Assembly: GCF_009498035.1 (NCBI RefSeq)
Contig: NZ_CP034550.1
Location: 4,464,001-4,528,000, forward strand
DNA length: 64,000 nucleotides
Source: Saccharothrix syringae
GTDB taxonomy: Bacteria; Actinomycetota; Actinomycetes; Mycobacteriales; Pseudonocardiaceae
Direction: 5' to 3'
Shown here: piece by piece, positions 8,855 through 17,521 of the stretch
Layout: every line of letters begins with the position of its first letter
How positions within the stretch are numbered: position 1 is the first letter of the stretch
Notes under the pieces: generated by a model
Databases searched by the model: none
What the model was told of the DNA's origin: nothing
Seen by the model: the letters and a program-made list of their open reading frames with translations, nothing else
Position numbers and translations under genes: made by a program

Positions 8855-10053
8855 CAGACGGGGTAATCCTGCTCCGAGATCAGCATGACGGCCATGTCGT
8901 CGTCCAGTTCCCCGCCGTTGAGCTCCTTAACCCTGGAGATCAGGGTGTCCAGCAGCGCGGACGGGGCCCGCGTGCCCTCGCGCAGGGTCTCGGTGACCTC
9001 GCCGATCAGCTCGATGAGCCGCTCCGAGCCCAGCCGCTCGGTGTCGCCGACCACGCGGCCCTCGACCAGGCCGTCGGTGTAGAGCAGCATCGACCAGCCG
9101 GGCGGCAGCGGCACGTCCAGGCCGCTCCACGTGCTGTCCGGCAGCACGCCCAGCGGCAGGCCCGCCCGGTCCCGGGGCAGCTCCAGCACGCGGTCGCCGA
9201 CCAGCAGCATCGGTTCGGGGTGCCCGGCCAGGTACAGCCGCGCCCAGCGGCGGTCGGGGGAGATCGTCACCATGCACACGGTGGTGAACAGGCCCGCCTG
9301 GTGCCGCTCGTGCTCCAGGATCTCGTGCAGCGTGCGCAGCACCCGCGAGGGCTCCTGGTCGGCCAGCACCAGCGCCCGCCACGCGATGCGCAGGAACACG
9401 CCCAGCGCCGCCTCGTCCGGGCCGTGCCCGCACACGTCGCCGATGACGACCTGGAGCGTGCCGTCCTGCTTGCGGACCGCGTCGAAGAAGTCGCCGCCGA
9501 GCAGCATCCGGCTGCCGCCGGGGCGGTAGCGGACCTCCACCTCCAGGTCCTCGCCGTGCAGGATGGGCGAGGGCAGCAGGCCGCGTTCCAGGCGGGTCTT
9601 CTCCGCCGCGAGCAGCTGCTCGTCGCGGAGCTGCCGCTGGGTCTCCTCGGCGCGCTTGCGGCCGACCGCGTAGCGGATGCCGCGGGCCAGGCCGACGCCG
9701 TCCACCTGGCCCTTGACCAGGTAGTCCTCCGCGCCCGCGGCCACCGCGCGGGTGCCCTGGTGCTCGTCGTTCAGGCCGGTGAGGACGATGATGGCCACCG
9801 GCGCGGGGTGGGCCAGCAGCCTGGTCAGGCCGTCCAGGCCGGTGGTGTCGGGCAGGCCGAGGTCCAGCAGCACGCAGTCCACCTTCGCGAGCAGCCGCTC
9901 GGCCTCGCGCAGGGTCCGCGCGCGGTGGAGCACCACGTCGGCCTCGACTTCGTCCAAAAGGGCCTCGACCAGCACGGCGTCGCCCTCGTCGTCCTCGACG
10001 AGCAGCACGCTGATGCGGTCCACCGCGGTGCGCGGTGTCGGGAGCCCTGCCAC
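8854..10053 (-). CDS. Receiver domain fused to PP2C-type serine phosphatase (RsbU-like)
   Basis: This protein of about 399 residues has an N-terminal receiver (about 14-130; Asp64 in VLLDLGLP, Lys in YLVKGQV). A coiled linker rich in Arg and Glu (about 135-165) leads to a SpoIIE/PP2C phosphatase domain with the metal motifs LGGDFFDAV and DVCGHGP and a closing DDDMAVMLI. Such proteins dephosphorylate an anti-anti-sigma factor when the receiver is phosphorylated, a link to stress-type sigma regulation. No anti-sigma partner is in the window. Start GTG 10053 is set by TAATCT (10062-10067) 8 bases upstream; GTG 10023 is possible. It heads the operon. Confidence 0.9.
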   Translation of the reverse strand: MAGLPTPRTAVDRISVLLVEDDEGDAVLVEALLDEVEADVVLHRARTLREAERLLAKVDCVLLDLGLPDTTGLDGLTRLLAHPAPVAIIVLTGLNDEHQGTRAVAAGAEDYLVKGQVDGVGLARGIRYAVGRKRAEETQRQLRDEQLLAAEKTRLERGLLPSPILHGEDLEVEVRYRPGGSRMLLGGDFFDAVRKQDGTLQVVIGDVCGHGPDEAALGVFLRIAWRALVLADQEPSRVLRTLHEILEHERHQAGLFTTVCMVTISPDRRWARLYLAGHPEPMLLVGDRVLELPRDRAGLPLGVLPDSTWSGLDVPLPPGWSMLLYTDGLVEGRVVGDTERLGSERLIELIGEVTETLREGTRAPSALLDTLISRVKELNGGELDDDMAVMLISEQDYPV

Positions 10054-10146
10054 GGTGGGTGAGATTAGTCGAACTCGATCAGAGCCGGGCGACCGCGGTC
10101 GGTGGGTCGCGTGACCGGCGGGGTGGGGATGGCCGATGATCCCGGC

Positions 10147-10863
10147 GTGACGTTCTACCGGATGGCGGCCCTGACCGCCCGGCTGCCGCGCCGCGGCAGG
10201 GGTTTCTGGTACTCCGTGGCCATCGACGTGCTGTGGCCGCTGGTGGTGCTGTTCGTGCGGATGCGCATGAAGGGTCGGGCGAACATCCCCCGACAGGGGC
10301 CGGTGCTGCTGGCCTCCAACCACCTGTCGTTCGCCGACCCGGTGACGCTGACCGCGTTCGCGCTGGCGTCCGGGCGGGTGCCGCGGTACCTGGCCAAGGC
10401 GAGCCTGTGGCGGGCGCCGGTCATCGGGTGGGTGATGTCCTCCGGGCGGCACATCCCGGTCGACCGGGGCACGGCGCGCGCCGGGCGGGCGGTGGACGCC
10501 GTGCGGGCGTCGCTGGAGGCGGGGGAGTGCGTGATCGTCTACCCCGAGGGCACGTTCACCAACGACCCCGACGGGTGGCCCATGCGCGGCAAGAACGGCG
10601 TGGCGCGGGTCGCGCTGGCCACCCGCGCGCCCGTGGTGCCGGTGGCGCAGTGGGGCACGCGCGAGCTGCTGCCGCCCGGGCGGTTCGTGCCCCGCCCGTG
10701 GCGGCGGGTGTCGGTGGTGGCGGGCGCCGAGGTCGACCTGTCCGACCTGTACGGGCTGGAGCCGACCAAGGCGGTGCTGGACGAGGCGACCGCGCGGATC
10801 ATGGGCGCGGTGACGGCCCTGCTGACCGGCATTCGGGAACTGCCGGCGCCCCGGGACCGGTGA
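10147..10863 (+). CDS. PlsC-type 1-acylglycerol-3-phosphate acyltransferase family protein
   Basis: About 238 residues. Catalytic block I reads NHLSFADP (the NHX4D motif). The later PEGTF is the glycerophosphate-binding block, and VPVAQWGT is block IV. One N-terminal hydrophobic segment (about 20-37) would tether it to the inner face of the membrane. Members move an acyl chain from acyl-CoA or acyl-ACP to lysophosphatidate; some act on other lipids. GTG 10147 is chosen because GATGAT lies 6 bases upstream (leaderless pattern); ATG 10129 and ATG 10102 are longer in-frame options. It is convergent with the YkvA-like gene, with 3 bases between stops. Confidence 0.88.
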   Translation: MTFYRMAALTARLPRRGRGFWYSVAIDVLWPLVVLFVRMRMKGRANIPRQGPVLLASNHLSFADPVTLTAFALASGRVPRYLAKASLWRAPVIGWVMSSGRHIPVDRGTARAGRAVDAVRASLEAGECVIVYPEGTFTNDPDGWPMRGKNGVARVALATRAPVVPVAQWGTRELLPPGRFVPRPWRRVSVVAGAEVDLSDLYGLEPTKAVLDEATARIMGAVTALLTGIRELPAPRDR

Positions 10864-10866
10864 GGC

Positions 10867-11319
10867 TCACGGTCGGGGCGGGCGCCGCCCCGACCGCTCC
10901 CAGTTCAGGTACTGGCCCGCCACCGTGGAGACGCTGGTGAGCAGCCACACCGCCACGCCCGCGTCGTCGGTGACGCCGATCAGCGGCAGCAGCTCGGGCA
11001 GCACGTCGATCGGCGAGACGAGGTAGACGAGCGCGAAGCCCCACGTGGCCAGCGTGCTCGTGGGCAGCCCGTAGGCTTTGCGCTGCCGGATCAGGCGGGG
11101 CAGCGCCCGGGCCCGCTCGAAGACGTTGCCCACCGGCCGGGGCTCACCCTTGCGCTCCCACCGCCGGCGGCGCCGCATCGCCCACAGCACGCCCGCGCCG
11201 ACGCCGAGGGCGAGCAGGACCAGGCCCGCGACCACCGGGGGCAGGCCGAGCACGTCGGTGTCGCGCCACACCAGCGTGCCGACGCCGAGCAGGGCCAGCA
11301 CCACGGCCACCAGGATCAC
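10867..11319 (-). CDS. YkvA/DUF1232-family membrane protein
   Basis: About 150 residues. Two hydrophobic segments near the N-terminus (about 2-20 and 28-47) are followed by a basic linker and then the DUF1232 core, which reads ALVYLVSPIDVLPELLPLIG and ends D-D-A-G-V. Function is unknown; the family is widespread. GTG 11319 is favoured because TACCAT (11326-11331) lies 6 bases upstream; ATG 11322 is one codon longer. The next gene in this direction is far away. Confidence 0.8.
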   Translation of the reverse strand: MILVAVVLALLGVGTLVWRDTDVLGLPPVVAGLVLLALGVGAGVLWAMRRRRRWERKGEPRPVGNVFERARALPRLIRQRKAYGLPTSTLATWGFALVYLVSPIDVLPELLPLIGVTDDAGVAVWLLTSVSTVAGQYLNWERSGRRPPRP

Positions 11320-11322
11320 CAT

Positions 11323-11721
11323 GCCATGGTAGGTGCCCGGTGGGGCACGTGCCGGAAACTCCCGGATCGGCGACGGCCCGGGGCGCACCCGGCCGTCGAC
11401 GCGATGCGGCGGTGAGCGGATCGCCCACCCGCGCGGTCCGCCGCGGGTGTGCACCGCGGTGCGGGGGTGTCGGGGCGTGGGCCGGCGGTCGCCGGCCCGA
11501 CTGCCGCGGTGCCCCTCGGCACACTCCGTGAGGTGTCCGATGTGGACAGGGCACCGCTCGGCATCCCTCCCTGCCGGCCGTCGATCCCGCCGGAGTCGTG
11601 CACCGGGACGACGTCCGGGTGCTCTGGCGAGGCGGTACTCGTGGTGCGGGCGGCCTTCACGCGGCCGGAGGGGGTGCGGCGAGCCCGCTGTCGGGCGAAC
11701 CCGCCGCCGTCCGGGTGTCGG
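11323..11721. other. Gene-free stretch, 400 bases
   Basis: No frame here has start, length and codon bias together. The only clear structure is a perfect 8-bp hairpin at 11479-11498 (GGGCCGGC, loop GGTC). It may end transcription of the peptidase gene on the minus strand, although it lies about 220 bases past that stop. Confidence 0.5.
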
Positions 11722-12447
11722 TCAGATGCCGCAGGACGAGGCCGACCAGAAGCGGCTGCCGCGGTGGTCGACGTGGGTGTGGTCGCCGTGGCCGGGGTAG
11801 CCGGGGCCGAGGATGCCGTTGAAGCCGTGGTTGCGGGCCTGCTGGGCCATCCGGCACAGGGTGTGCGAGCCGGCGCCCAGGTCGACCGCGTCACCGTAGA
11901 GGTGCCGCGAGTCGGACGCGCCGCCGACCGCGTTGTTGCACGACACGCTGCGGAAGCCGCTGGTGACCCGGATCGGCTGGTCGCCCAGCGCGTGCCGCAT
12001 GGCCTGGAGCTTCCACATCGACACCAGGGCGTTGGCCCGCGCCGTGGACGCCGACACCCGGCCGCCCGACCAGTCGGAGTTGCAGCCGTTCAGCTCGGCG
12101 TAGGAGAAGTTGACCGGCGTGCAGTCGTCGTCCTGGAGGGCGTAGATGCGCGAGTAGGTCGCGCTGCCCGCGATGCCGTCCGCGCCCAGGCCGTAAGCCT
12201 GCTGGAAGCGGACCAGGGCGGCCCGGGTGGCGGGGCCGAACTGGCCGTCCAGGCCGAGCACCGCGCCGTAGCCGGGGTAGCCGGACAGCCGGATCTGCAG
12301 CTGCCGGACGTCCTCGCCGGACGCGCCCTCGGACAGGGTCCGGTTCCAGGTGTAGCAGCCGTCGGCTTGGGCCGTGCCGCCACCGCCCAGCACGAGCACG
12401 GTGGTGACCAGCGCGAGCGAGGCCACGTAGGACAGGAGTCGGAGCAC
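11722..12447 (-). CDS. Secreted M15-family peptidase with peptidoglycan-binding domain
   Basis: About 241 residues. Start GTG 12447 has GGAGG 5 bases upstream and gives a signal peptide ending near GTAQADG. A PG_binding_1 domain follows (about 45-105; VRQLQIRLSGYPGY ... DGQFGPATRAALVRFQ). The C-terminal half is the M15A_3 peptidase with the zinc ligands His and Asp in RHLYGDAVDLG (H-x6-D) and His in GDHTHVDH. It probably cleaves stem peptides of cell-wall peptidoglycan outside the cell. Five or more cysteines may form disulphides. It stands alone; upstream is a stretch of lower G+C with likely promoter sequence. Confidence 0.9.
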   Translation of the reverse strand: MLRLLSYVASLALVTTVLVLGGGGTAQADGCYTWNRTLSEGASGEDVRQLQIRLSGYPGYGAVLGLDGQFGPATRAALVRFQQAYGLGADGIAGSATYSRIYALQDDDCTPVNFSYAELNGCNSDWSGGRVSASTARANALVSMWKLQAMRHALGDQPIRVTSGFRSVSCNNAVGGASDSRHLYGDAVDLGAGSHTLCRMAQQARNHGFNGILGPGYPGHGDHTHVDHRGSRFWSASSCGI

Positions 12448-12568
12448 AGGGACCTCCAGGCCGTTCGGGAGCAGGGGACCTGGAGCCTGTCGGAAGTGGA
12501 AAACTTGCGTCAATCTGTCTTGGATGTCCGAAGTTTTCACACATGGAGAATAGTTTGTTAACGACGGG

Positions 12569-12739
12569 TCACCCGCGGCGGGCGGCCACCAGCAGGGCGG
12601 CGGACGCGGCGGCGCACAACACCGCCGCGGCGCTGCGCCACAGCACCGCGTCCTGCAGGGCCAGCACGCCGTTCCACAGGGCCACCGCCAGGAAGACGGC
12701 GGCCAGCGCCACCAGGGGCCGTGCGCCGCGCGTTCTCAT
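12569..12739 (-). CDS. Small two-span membrane protein
   Basis: 56 residues from ATG 12739: a basic start (MRTRGARP), then two hydrophobic helices separated by a short loop (LWNGVLALQDAVLWR), ending in a basic AARRG. A similar small protein lies at 51252-51464, with the same helix-loop-helix layout and an N-G-[LV]-L-A loop. Function is unknown. Confidence 0.55.
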   Translation of the reverse strand: MRTRGARPLVALAAVFLAVALWNGVLALQDAVLWRSAAAVLCAAASAALLVAARRG

Positions 12740-12778
12740 GTCCTGAACAGCGTTCGGCACGGCCCCGGCGTTACGGGA

Positions 12779-14002
12779 TCACGCAGGCACGCCCCAGGCG
12801 GGTGACACCTCGTTGAAGCCGGCCCAGTGGCGCACGTCGAACCCGCTGGGCCCCGGGCCGCCGCCCAGCACGATGCCCCTGGCCTGCACCGCGCGCACGG
12901 TCTCCGCCGCCTGCCGGTCCAGCAGCCCGTCGATCTCGGCGTCGCGCAGGCCGTCGATCTCCTCCCAGAACGTCAGCACCCGGTTCACGTACAGCGCGAC
13001 CAGGTGGTCCCGGGCGGGCTCGAACCGGCCGCGCGCCACCGCCGCCAGCGCGTCGGCCAGGATGTGCGGCCACTCGTCGGCGCCCACCCGCAGGCCCCAC
13101 GGCGCGGGACCGACCGCGCTGGCCGACGGGAACAGCGCGCGCACGTCGCGGTGGTGGGCGTCCAGGTAGCGGGCCACCGACGCCGACACCCGCGACACCA
13201 CCGCCGGGTCCTGCCGCACCGCCGCGCCGTCCACCGCGGCCCGTGCCTTCGGGGTGGCGAAGCCGGGCGCGCGCACCGCGTCGGTCCGCAGCACGACGTG
13301 GAACAGCGAGTCCAGCACCTGCTGCGGCAGCCGCAGGATCTTCGGGAACGGCGAGTTGTGCAGCTTGCGCCCCAGCGGGACCTCCACCACGCGGACGCGC
13401 TCGCGCAGCGCGTTGGCGGTCAACCACACGTCGATGCCGTAGAGGTAGGCGCTGTCCGGCCGCGGCCAGGTGCTCGCGCGCTCCAGGAACGCCCGGTTGA
13501 ACGCGAACTCCCCGCCGATGGGCTGCTGCACGTGCACCCCGAACACCGCCGCCAGCAGCGGGCTGACCAGGTGGTTGGTGGTGTTCGCCTCGAACCGGTC
13601 GCGCCGGTACGCGGGCACGGCCAGCACCGGCTCGGCGGAGTCGACCGCGTCGGCCAGCGCGGGGATCCACCCCGGCTCGGTGGAGCGGACGTCCGCGTCG
13701 AGCAGCAGCAGCCGGTCCGCGTCGAGCTCCAGCGCCCGCTCGACGATGGCGAACACGTTCGTGCCCTTGCCGGTGCCCTCGCCGGGGGAGCTGGCCACCA
13801 CCTTCCTGCTCCTGAGCGGGACCTCGGTGAAGCGCTGCACGGTGCCGTCGGTGCTGCCGTTCTCGGCCAGCACGACGACGTTCGCGCCCTCGGGGAAAGC
13901 GAGGTGCAGGCCGGTGTCGGCGGCCTGGGCCACCGCGCCGACCGTGCGCGCCTCGTCGCGGGCCGGGATCCCGACGACGGTGACTCGACTCCGGTTCGCC
14001 AT
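12779..14002 (-). CDS. Family 2-type glycosyltransferase (GpgS/mannosylglycerate synthase-like)
   Basis: This 407-residue protein has the GT-A fold: nucleotide-binding IPARDEARTVG at the N-terminus, ENGSTDGT, the metal-binding D-x-D in LLLDADV (Asp102 and Asp104) and QPIGGEFAFNR, which resembles the acceptor loop of glucosyl-3-phosphoglycerate and mannosylglycerate synthases. These make compatible solutes or the start of methylglucose lipopolysaccharides in actinobacteria. The C-terminal 150 residues are helical and not diagnostic. The exact sugar and acceptor remain unknown. No partner phosphatase is adjacent. Confidence 0.78.
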   Translation of the reverse strand: MANRSRVTVVGIPARDEARTVGAVAQAADTGLHLAFPEGANVVVLAENGSTDGTVQRFTEVPLRSRKVVASSPGEGTGKGTNVFAIVERALELDADRLLLLDADVRSTEPGWIPALADAVDSAEPVLAVPAYRRDRFEANTTNHLVSPLLAAVFGVHVQQPIGGEFAFNRAFLERASTWPRPDSAYLYGIDVWLTANALRERVRVVEVPLGRKLHNSPFPKILRLPQQVLDSLFHVVLRTDAVRAPGFATPKARAAVDGAAVRQDPAVVSRVSASVARYLDAHHRDVRALFPSASAVGPAPWGLRVGADEWPHILADALAAVARGRFEPARDHLVALYVNRVLTFWEEIDGLRDAEIDGLLDRQAAETVRAVQARGIVLGGGPGPSGFDVRHWAGFNEVSPAWGVPA

Positions 14003-14150
14003 GGACCGAATGCTTGGTGCCCAGGGTTACGGGGACACGGCGTGGACGTAACAGATGGACCGGTATCGGGCGGCTGTCCCCTGTGGTCCGCACCGATCCG
14101 GTTCACCCCGTTGCCAAACCACTACTTCGGGTGACGAACGGCCCGTGACG

Positions 14151-14180
14151 GGGACCGCCCGCGCCGTTGGGGGCGGTCCC
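14151..14180 (-). terminator. Hairpin terminator after the FAD reductase gene
   Basis: A perfect 10-bp stem, GGGACCGCCC with GGGCGGTCCC, has a 10-base loop and lies about 60 bases past the stop of the minus-strand redox operon. A second, 9-bp inverted repeat (CCGGTGCGG/CCGCACCGG) lies closer to the stop. Confidence 0.55.
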
Positions 14181-14241
14181 GTCCGGGACGCGCGACCGAC
14201 CCCGGTGCGGACCGAGGGGCGGCCCGCACCGGTGGGGTGGG

Positions 14242-15732
14242 TCAGCGCGGTCGTGCGCGGGGGCCGCTGCGGCTCAGCGGCCGGCCGCCGTACCCCCTGG
14301 CGCGGACCACGGGGGCGTGCGAGGGCACCGGCAGCGGCTGGGAGTCCTGCTGCTGCCGGGGCAGCAGGGGCCCGGCCTCCCGGGGTTCGGCGGGGCCCTC
14401 GTAGCGGGTGGGCTCGTACCGGTCGGCGCTCGGGGCGGGCCCGCCCCGGGTGGACGCGCTCCGGGCGGGTGGTGCCGCCTCGGGCCGGTCCGCGAGCTGC
14501 TCGGGAGGTGCCAGGTGCTGTGGCGGGCGCCGCTGCGGCCCGGTCCGGTCGACCCGGTTCTGCCGCCACAGCTCGGTGGACAGCTTGATCATCGCGGTGG
14601 GCGCGTCCAGGCCGACCATCCCGACCAGACGGCCGTCGTGGACGAAGCCGGTGATGGTGCGGTGGTCCTTCTGGGACCCGGCCAGCGTGGTGGTGTCCTT
14701 GCCCAGCGCCGGGATGCCCGAACCCTGGATGCGCATCCCGTACTGCTCGGTCCAGAACCGGGGTACAGGGGTGAACGGCCGCGAGTTCTGCCTGCCCGCC
14801 AACAGGTTCTCCGCGGCCGCCCGCCCCATCTCCACCGCGTTGAGCCAGTGCTCGACCCGACGCGGCTGCCCTCCGAACCGGAGGTTCGGCCACCGCGCGA
14901 CGTCACCCGCGGCCACCACGTCGGTCGCGCCGACCACGTGGCACGCGGGGTCGCACAGCACCCCGTCCTCCAGCACCAGACCCGACCCGCGCAGCCAGGC
15001 CACCGACGGCGAGGCGCCCACCGCGATCACCACGACCGCGGCGAAGAACACCTGCCCGTCGGACAGGTGGATCGCCACCCCGCCCGGCTGGCGCACCCAG
15101 TGCCGGATCTTCACGCCCATCGCCATCCGCACGCCCCGCGCCCGGTGGGCGGCGGTGACGGTCTCGGCGATGTTCTTGCCGACCGCGCTGCCCAGCAGCG
15201 TGGCCGACCGGCTCACGATGGCCACGTCGCGGCCCATCGTCTTCACCGACGCGGCCATCTCGCACCCGATCAGGCCGCCGCCGATGACCACGACCAGCCC
15301 CTGCGTGGAGTTGATCGCCCGCTTGATGGCGATGGCGTCGTCCACCGTGCGCAGCACGTGGATGCGGGGGTCCTGCCGCGGCGCGCCCGCGAGGTGGCGC
15401 GGCTCGACCCCGGTCGCGATGACCAGGCCGTCGTACTTCAGCTCCTCGCCGCCGGGCAGGCCCACCACGTGCCGGTCCGGCTCCAGGTGGGTCGCGTGCG
15501 TGCCCAGCCGCCAGACCGCGTTCAGCTCGCGGCTGATGCTCAGCCGCAGGTCCGACGCCGTCAGCTCGCCGTTGATGGCCTCCTTGGACAGCGCCGGCCG
15601 GTGGTAGGGGAGGTGGCGCTCGGCGCTGACGATCACGATCTCGCCGCGGAACCCCAGCTCCCGCAGCCGCTCGCCGGCGCGCAGGCCGGCCAGGCCGCCG
15701 CCCGCGATGACCACGCGTTCCTCGTTCCTCAC
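14242..15732 (-). CDS. FAD-dependent NAD(P)H oxidoreductase (ferredoxin/rubredoxin reductase type)
   Basis: About 496 residues. The FAD motif IAGGGLAGLRAGERL is at residues 9-23, LPYHRPALSKE is typical of BphA4-like ferredoxin reductases, the NAD(P) motif VVIGGGLIGCEMA is near 150, and the second FAD motif VVAAGDVARWP near 275. The last 90 or so residues are rich in Pro, Arg and Gln and look disordered; the family usually ends before this. GTG 15732 overlaps the stop of the haem/ferredoxin gene (GTGA), so the two are translated together. It very likely feeds electrons from NAD(P)H to that fused ferredoxin. Confidence 0.9.
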   Translation of the reverse strand: MRNEERVVIAGGGLAGLRAGERLRELGFRGEIVIVSAERHLPYHRPALSKEAINGELTASDLRLSISRELNAVWRLGTHATHLEPDRHVVGLPGGEELKYDGLVIATGVEPRHLAGAPRQDPRIHVLRTVDDAIAIKRAINSTQGLVVVIGGGLIGCEMAASVKTMGRDVAIVSRSATLLGSAVGKNIAETVTAAHRARGVRMAMGVKIRHWVRQPGGVAIHLSDGQVFFAAVVVIAVGASPSVAWLRGSGLVLEDGVLCDPACHVVGATDVVAAGDVARWPNLRFGGQPRRVEHWLNAVEMGRAAAENLLAGRQNSRPFTPVPRFWTEQYGMRIQGSGIPALGKDTTTLAGSQKDHRTITGFVHDGRLVGMVGLDAPTAMIKLSTELWRQNRVDRTGPQRRPPQHLAPPEQLADRPEAAPPARSASTRGGPAPSADRYEPTRYEGPAEPREAGPLLPRQQQDSQPLPVPSHAPVVRARGYGGRPLSRSGPRARPR

Positions 15733-16568
15733 CGGACACGCTCCCGCAGCTCGATCGCGCGCATCGGGCAGGCGCGCGCGGCGGCCCGCGCCTTCGCGAA
15801 CTGCTCGGGCGGCGGTCTGCGCTCGTAGCGCAGGCGCTCGTCGTCGATCAGCTGGAACAGCCCCGGCGCCTCGGCCTGGCAGATGCCGTAGCGGTGGCAG
15901 CGCTCGTTGTCGACGCTGATGTCGAGCGCGCTGCCGCCCGCGCCGTCGGGTTCGGGCTCGAAACCGGGCTCCGGTTCCAGCATGCCCAGCTTGACCAGCA
16001 CGTCCGGCGGCAGGAAGCGGGCGATGGCGATGGTGGCCGTGGGGATCAGGACGGTCAGCCCGGCCAGCCACAGCAGGGCCAGGTTGCCGTTGGCGATCGC
16101 GCCGAACCAGGAGTGGACCACCCCGAGCACGACCGCGGCGTAGGCCAGTTGGTGCAGCCGCAGCCACTTGCGGTAGTAGATCTTCTTGCGCAGGCCCGCG
16201 GTGAACGCGATGGCCAGCATCAGCTCCAGCGCCAGGATGCCCAGGGCGTGCCGGAACAGGCCGCCGTCCGCGAAGGGCACCAGGAGCCGCAGGTGGGAGA
16301 ACGCGCCCAGCTCCAGCAGGGTGAAGGCGAACGCGTGGAGCGAGCCGAACGCCAGGGCCAGCGTCGCCAGCACCATGTGGCTGTTGCGCAGGCCCTGTCT
16401 GCCGGTGATCTTGTTGGCCCAGCCCGTCGCGATGAGCACGCCCCAGCACAGGGTGGCGCACATGAACGCGTAGGCCAGGCGCGCCGAGATCTGCGCGACG
16501 TGGCGCACCCCGGCGTCGTGGTCGCCGCCGGTTGCCTGGGCGACCAGCAGCGGGACCTGGGAGAGCAC
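15729..16568 (-). CDS. Ferric-reductase-like membrane protein fused to a ferredoxin domain
   Basis: This 279-residue protein has about six hydrophobic segments (residues 25-215). Paired histidines sit in transmembrane segments (SHMVLATLAL, GSLHAF, RLHQLAY and GVVHSWFG), the layout of a b-haem ferric-reductase domain. The C-terminal 70 residues are a small ferredoxin, VDNERCHRYGICQ ... ARACPMRAI, which lacks the second Cys of the usual C-x2-C-x2-C group and so suggests a 3Fe-4S cluster. Start GTG 16568 has GGAGG 8 bases upstream. The fusion gives a short route from the FAD reductase to membrane haem. Confidence 0.85.
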   Translation of the reverse strand: MLSQVPLLVAQATGGDHDAGVRHVAQISARLAYAFMCATLCWGVLIATGWANKITGRQGLRNSHMVLATLALAFGSLHAFAFTLLELGAFSHLRLLVPFADGGLFRHALGILALELMLAIAFTAGLRKKIYYRKWLRLHQLAYAAVVLGVVHSWFGAIANGNLALLWLAGLTVLIPTATIAIARFLPPDVLVKLGMLEPEPGFEPEPDGAGGSALDISVDNERCHRYGICQAEAPGLFQLIDDERLRYERRPPPEQFAKARAAARACPMRAIELRERVR

Positions 16569-16740
16569 GGGACTTACCTCCGAGATGGCGGGAGAGAACT
16601 CGCAGGCGGTGGTGCCCGACCCGCCCGGCGCGCCGTGCAGGAGTGGTCACGGCGCGCCGGGGCGGGTCGGGGGGATGTGGAAGTTTCCGCGTCACAGGGG
16701 CGCGTGCAGTGGGGTCGGGTCGTCCGGCCACCACCTCCTT

Positions 16741-17493
16741 TCAGCCGACGTTGCCGCGGGGCCGCAGCAGGCGCAGGACACCGATCGTCACCACCGCGCC
16801 CACCAGGCAGATGACGAGCACGACGAGGGGGTTGGGGCTGCCGGTGGGCACCACCTGGGCGGCGCGCACCGGGTCGGCGGCGACCGCCGCCCGGTCCACC
16901 GCGCCGGCGGCCACCGGTTTGGACAGGCCGGCGTCGGTGACGAGGTTGGTGCTCTCCAGCAGGGTCATGTGCTTGAGCACGATCTGGTTGCAGACCTGGG
17001 CGAACTGCCGGATGGCCTCGTTGCGGGTGTTCGCCCGCACCGTCGAGACCACCGGGAAGATCGCGCCGTGCGCGGCGCGCAGCCGGTTGGCGAACGAGTC
17101 GTCGAACGCCGCGCCGGTGCGCGAGCGCATCTCGGCCATCCAGGACTGCTGGTCGGCGTTGGCCTCGTCGGGCAGCTCCACGCCCATCTGCGAGGCGAGC
17201 CGCACCACGCGCTCGTCGAGGAAGGTGTGGTCGCTGGCCAGTTGCTGACCCACCTCCTTGACCCGCTGGCTGCCGGCGCGGGTCTGCGCCTCCTCGCCCA
17301 TGGGCATCTCCCACAGGCCGGCCAGCCGCACCTTGACCAGCAGTTCCTTGTCCGACGCGGTGATCGGGCCCAGCGGGGTCTGCTCCACCGGGCCCGCGTC
17401 GGCCGGGTCGTCGGCGTGCGCGACCCCGGTCACCGCGGGCGCGAGCAGCAGGTGCAGGGCCAGCAGGGCCGCCGCGAAACGCTTGGCTGGCAT
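16741..17493 (-). CDS. DUF4142-family exported protein with C-terminal membrane anchor
   Basis: This 250-residue protein has a signal peptide (cleavage near VAHADD), a ferritin-like helical DUF4142 domain (about 40-180; LVKVRLAGLWEMPMGEEA, ASDHTFLDERV), then a linker and a C-terminal hydrophobic helix ending in RLLRPRG. Members of this family are exported, four-helix proteins of unknown function, often next to copper, haem or sigma-factor genes. It is the second gene after the ECF-type promoter, 28 bases after the lipoprotein gene. Confidence 0.82.
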   Translation of the reverse strand: MPAKRFAAALLALHLLLAPAVTGVAHADDPADAGPVEQTPLGPITASDKELLVKVRLAGLWEMPMGEEAQTRAGSQRVKEVGQQLASDHTFLDERVVRLASQMGVELPDEANADQQSWMAEMRSRTGAAFDDSFANRLRAAHGAIFPVVSTVRANTRNEAIRQFAQVCNQIVLKHMTLLESTNLVTDAGLSKPVAAGAVDRAAVAADPVRAAQVVPTGSPNPLVVLVICLVGAVVTIGVLRLLRPRGNVG

Positions 17494-17521
17494 GGGTTTC
17501 CCGTCCTGTTGCCGGGGTCCG

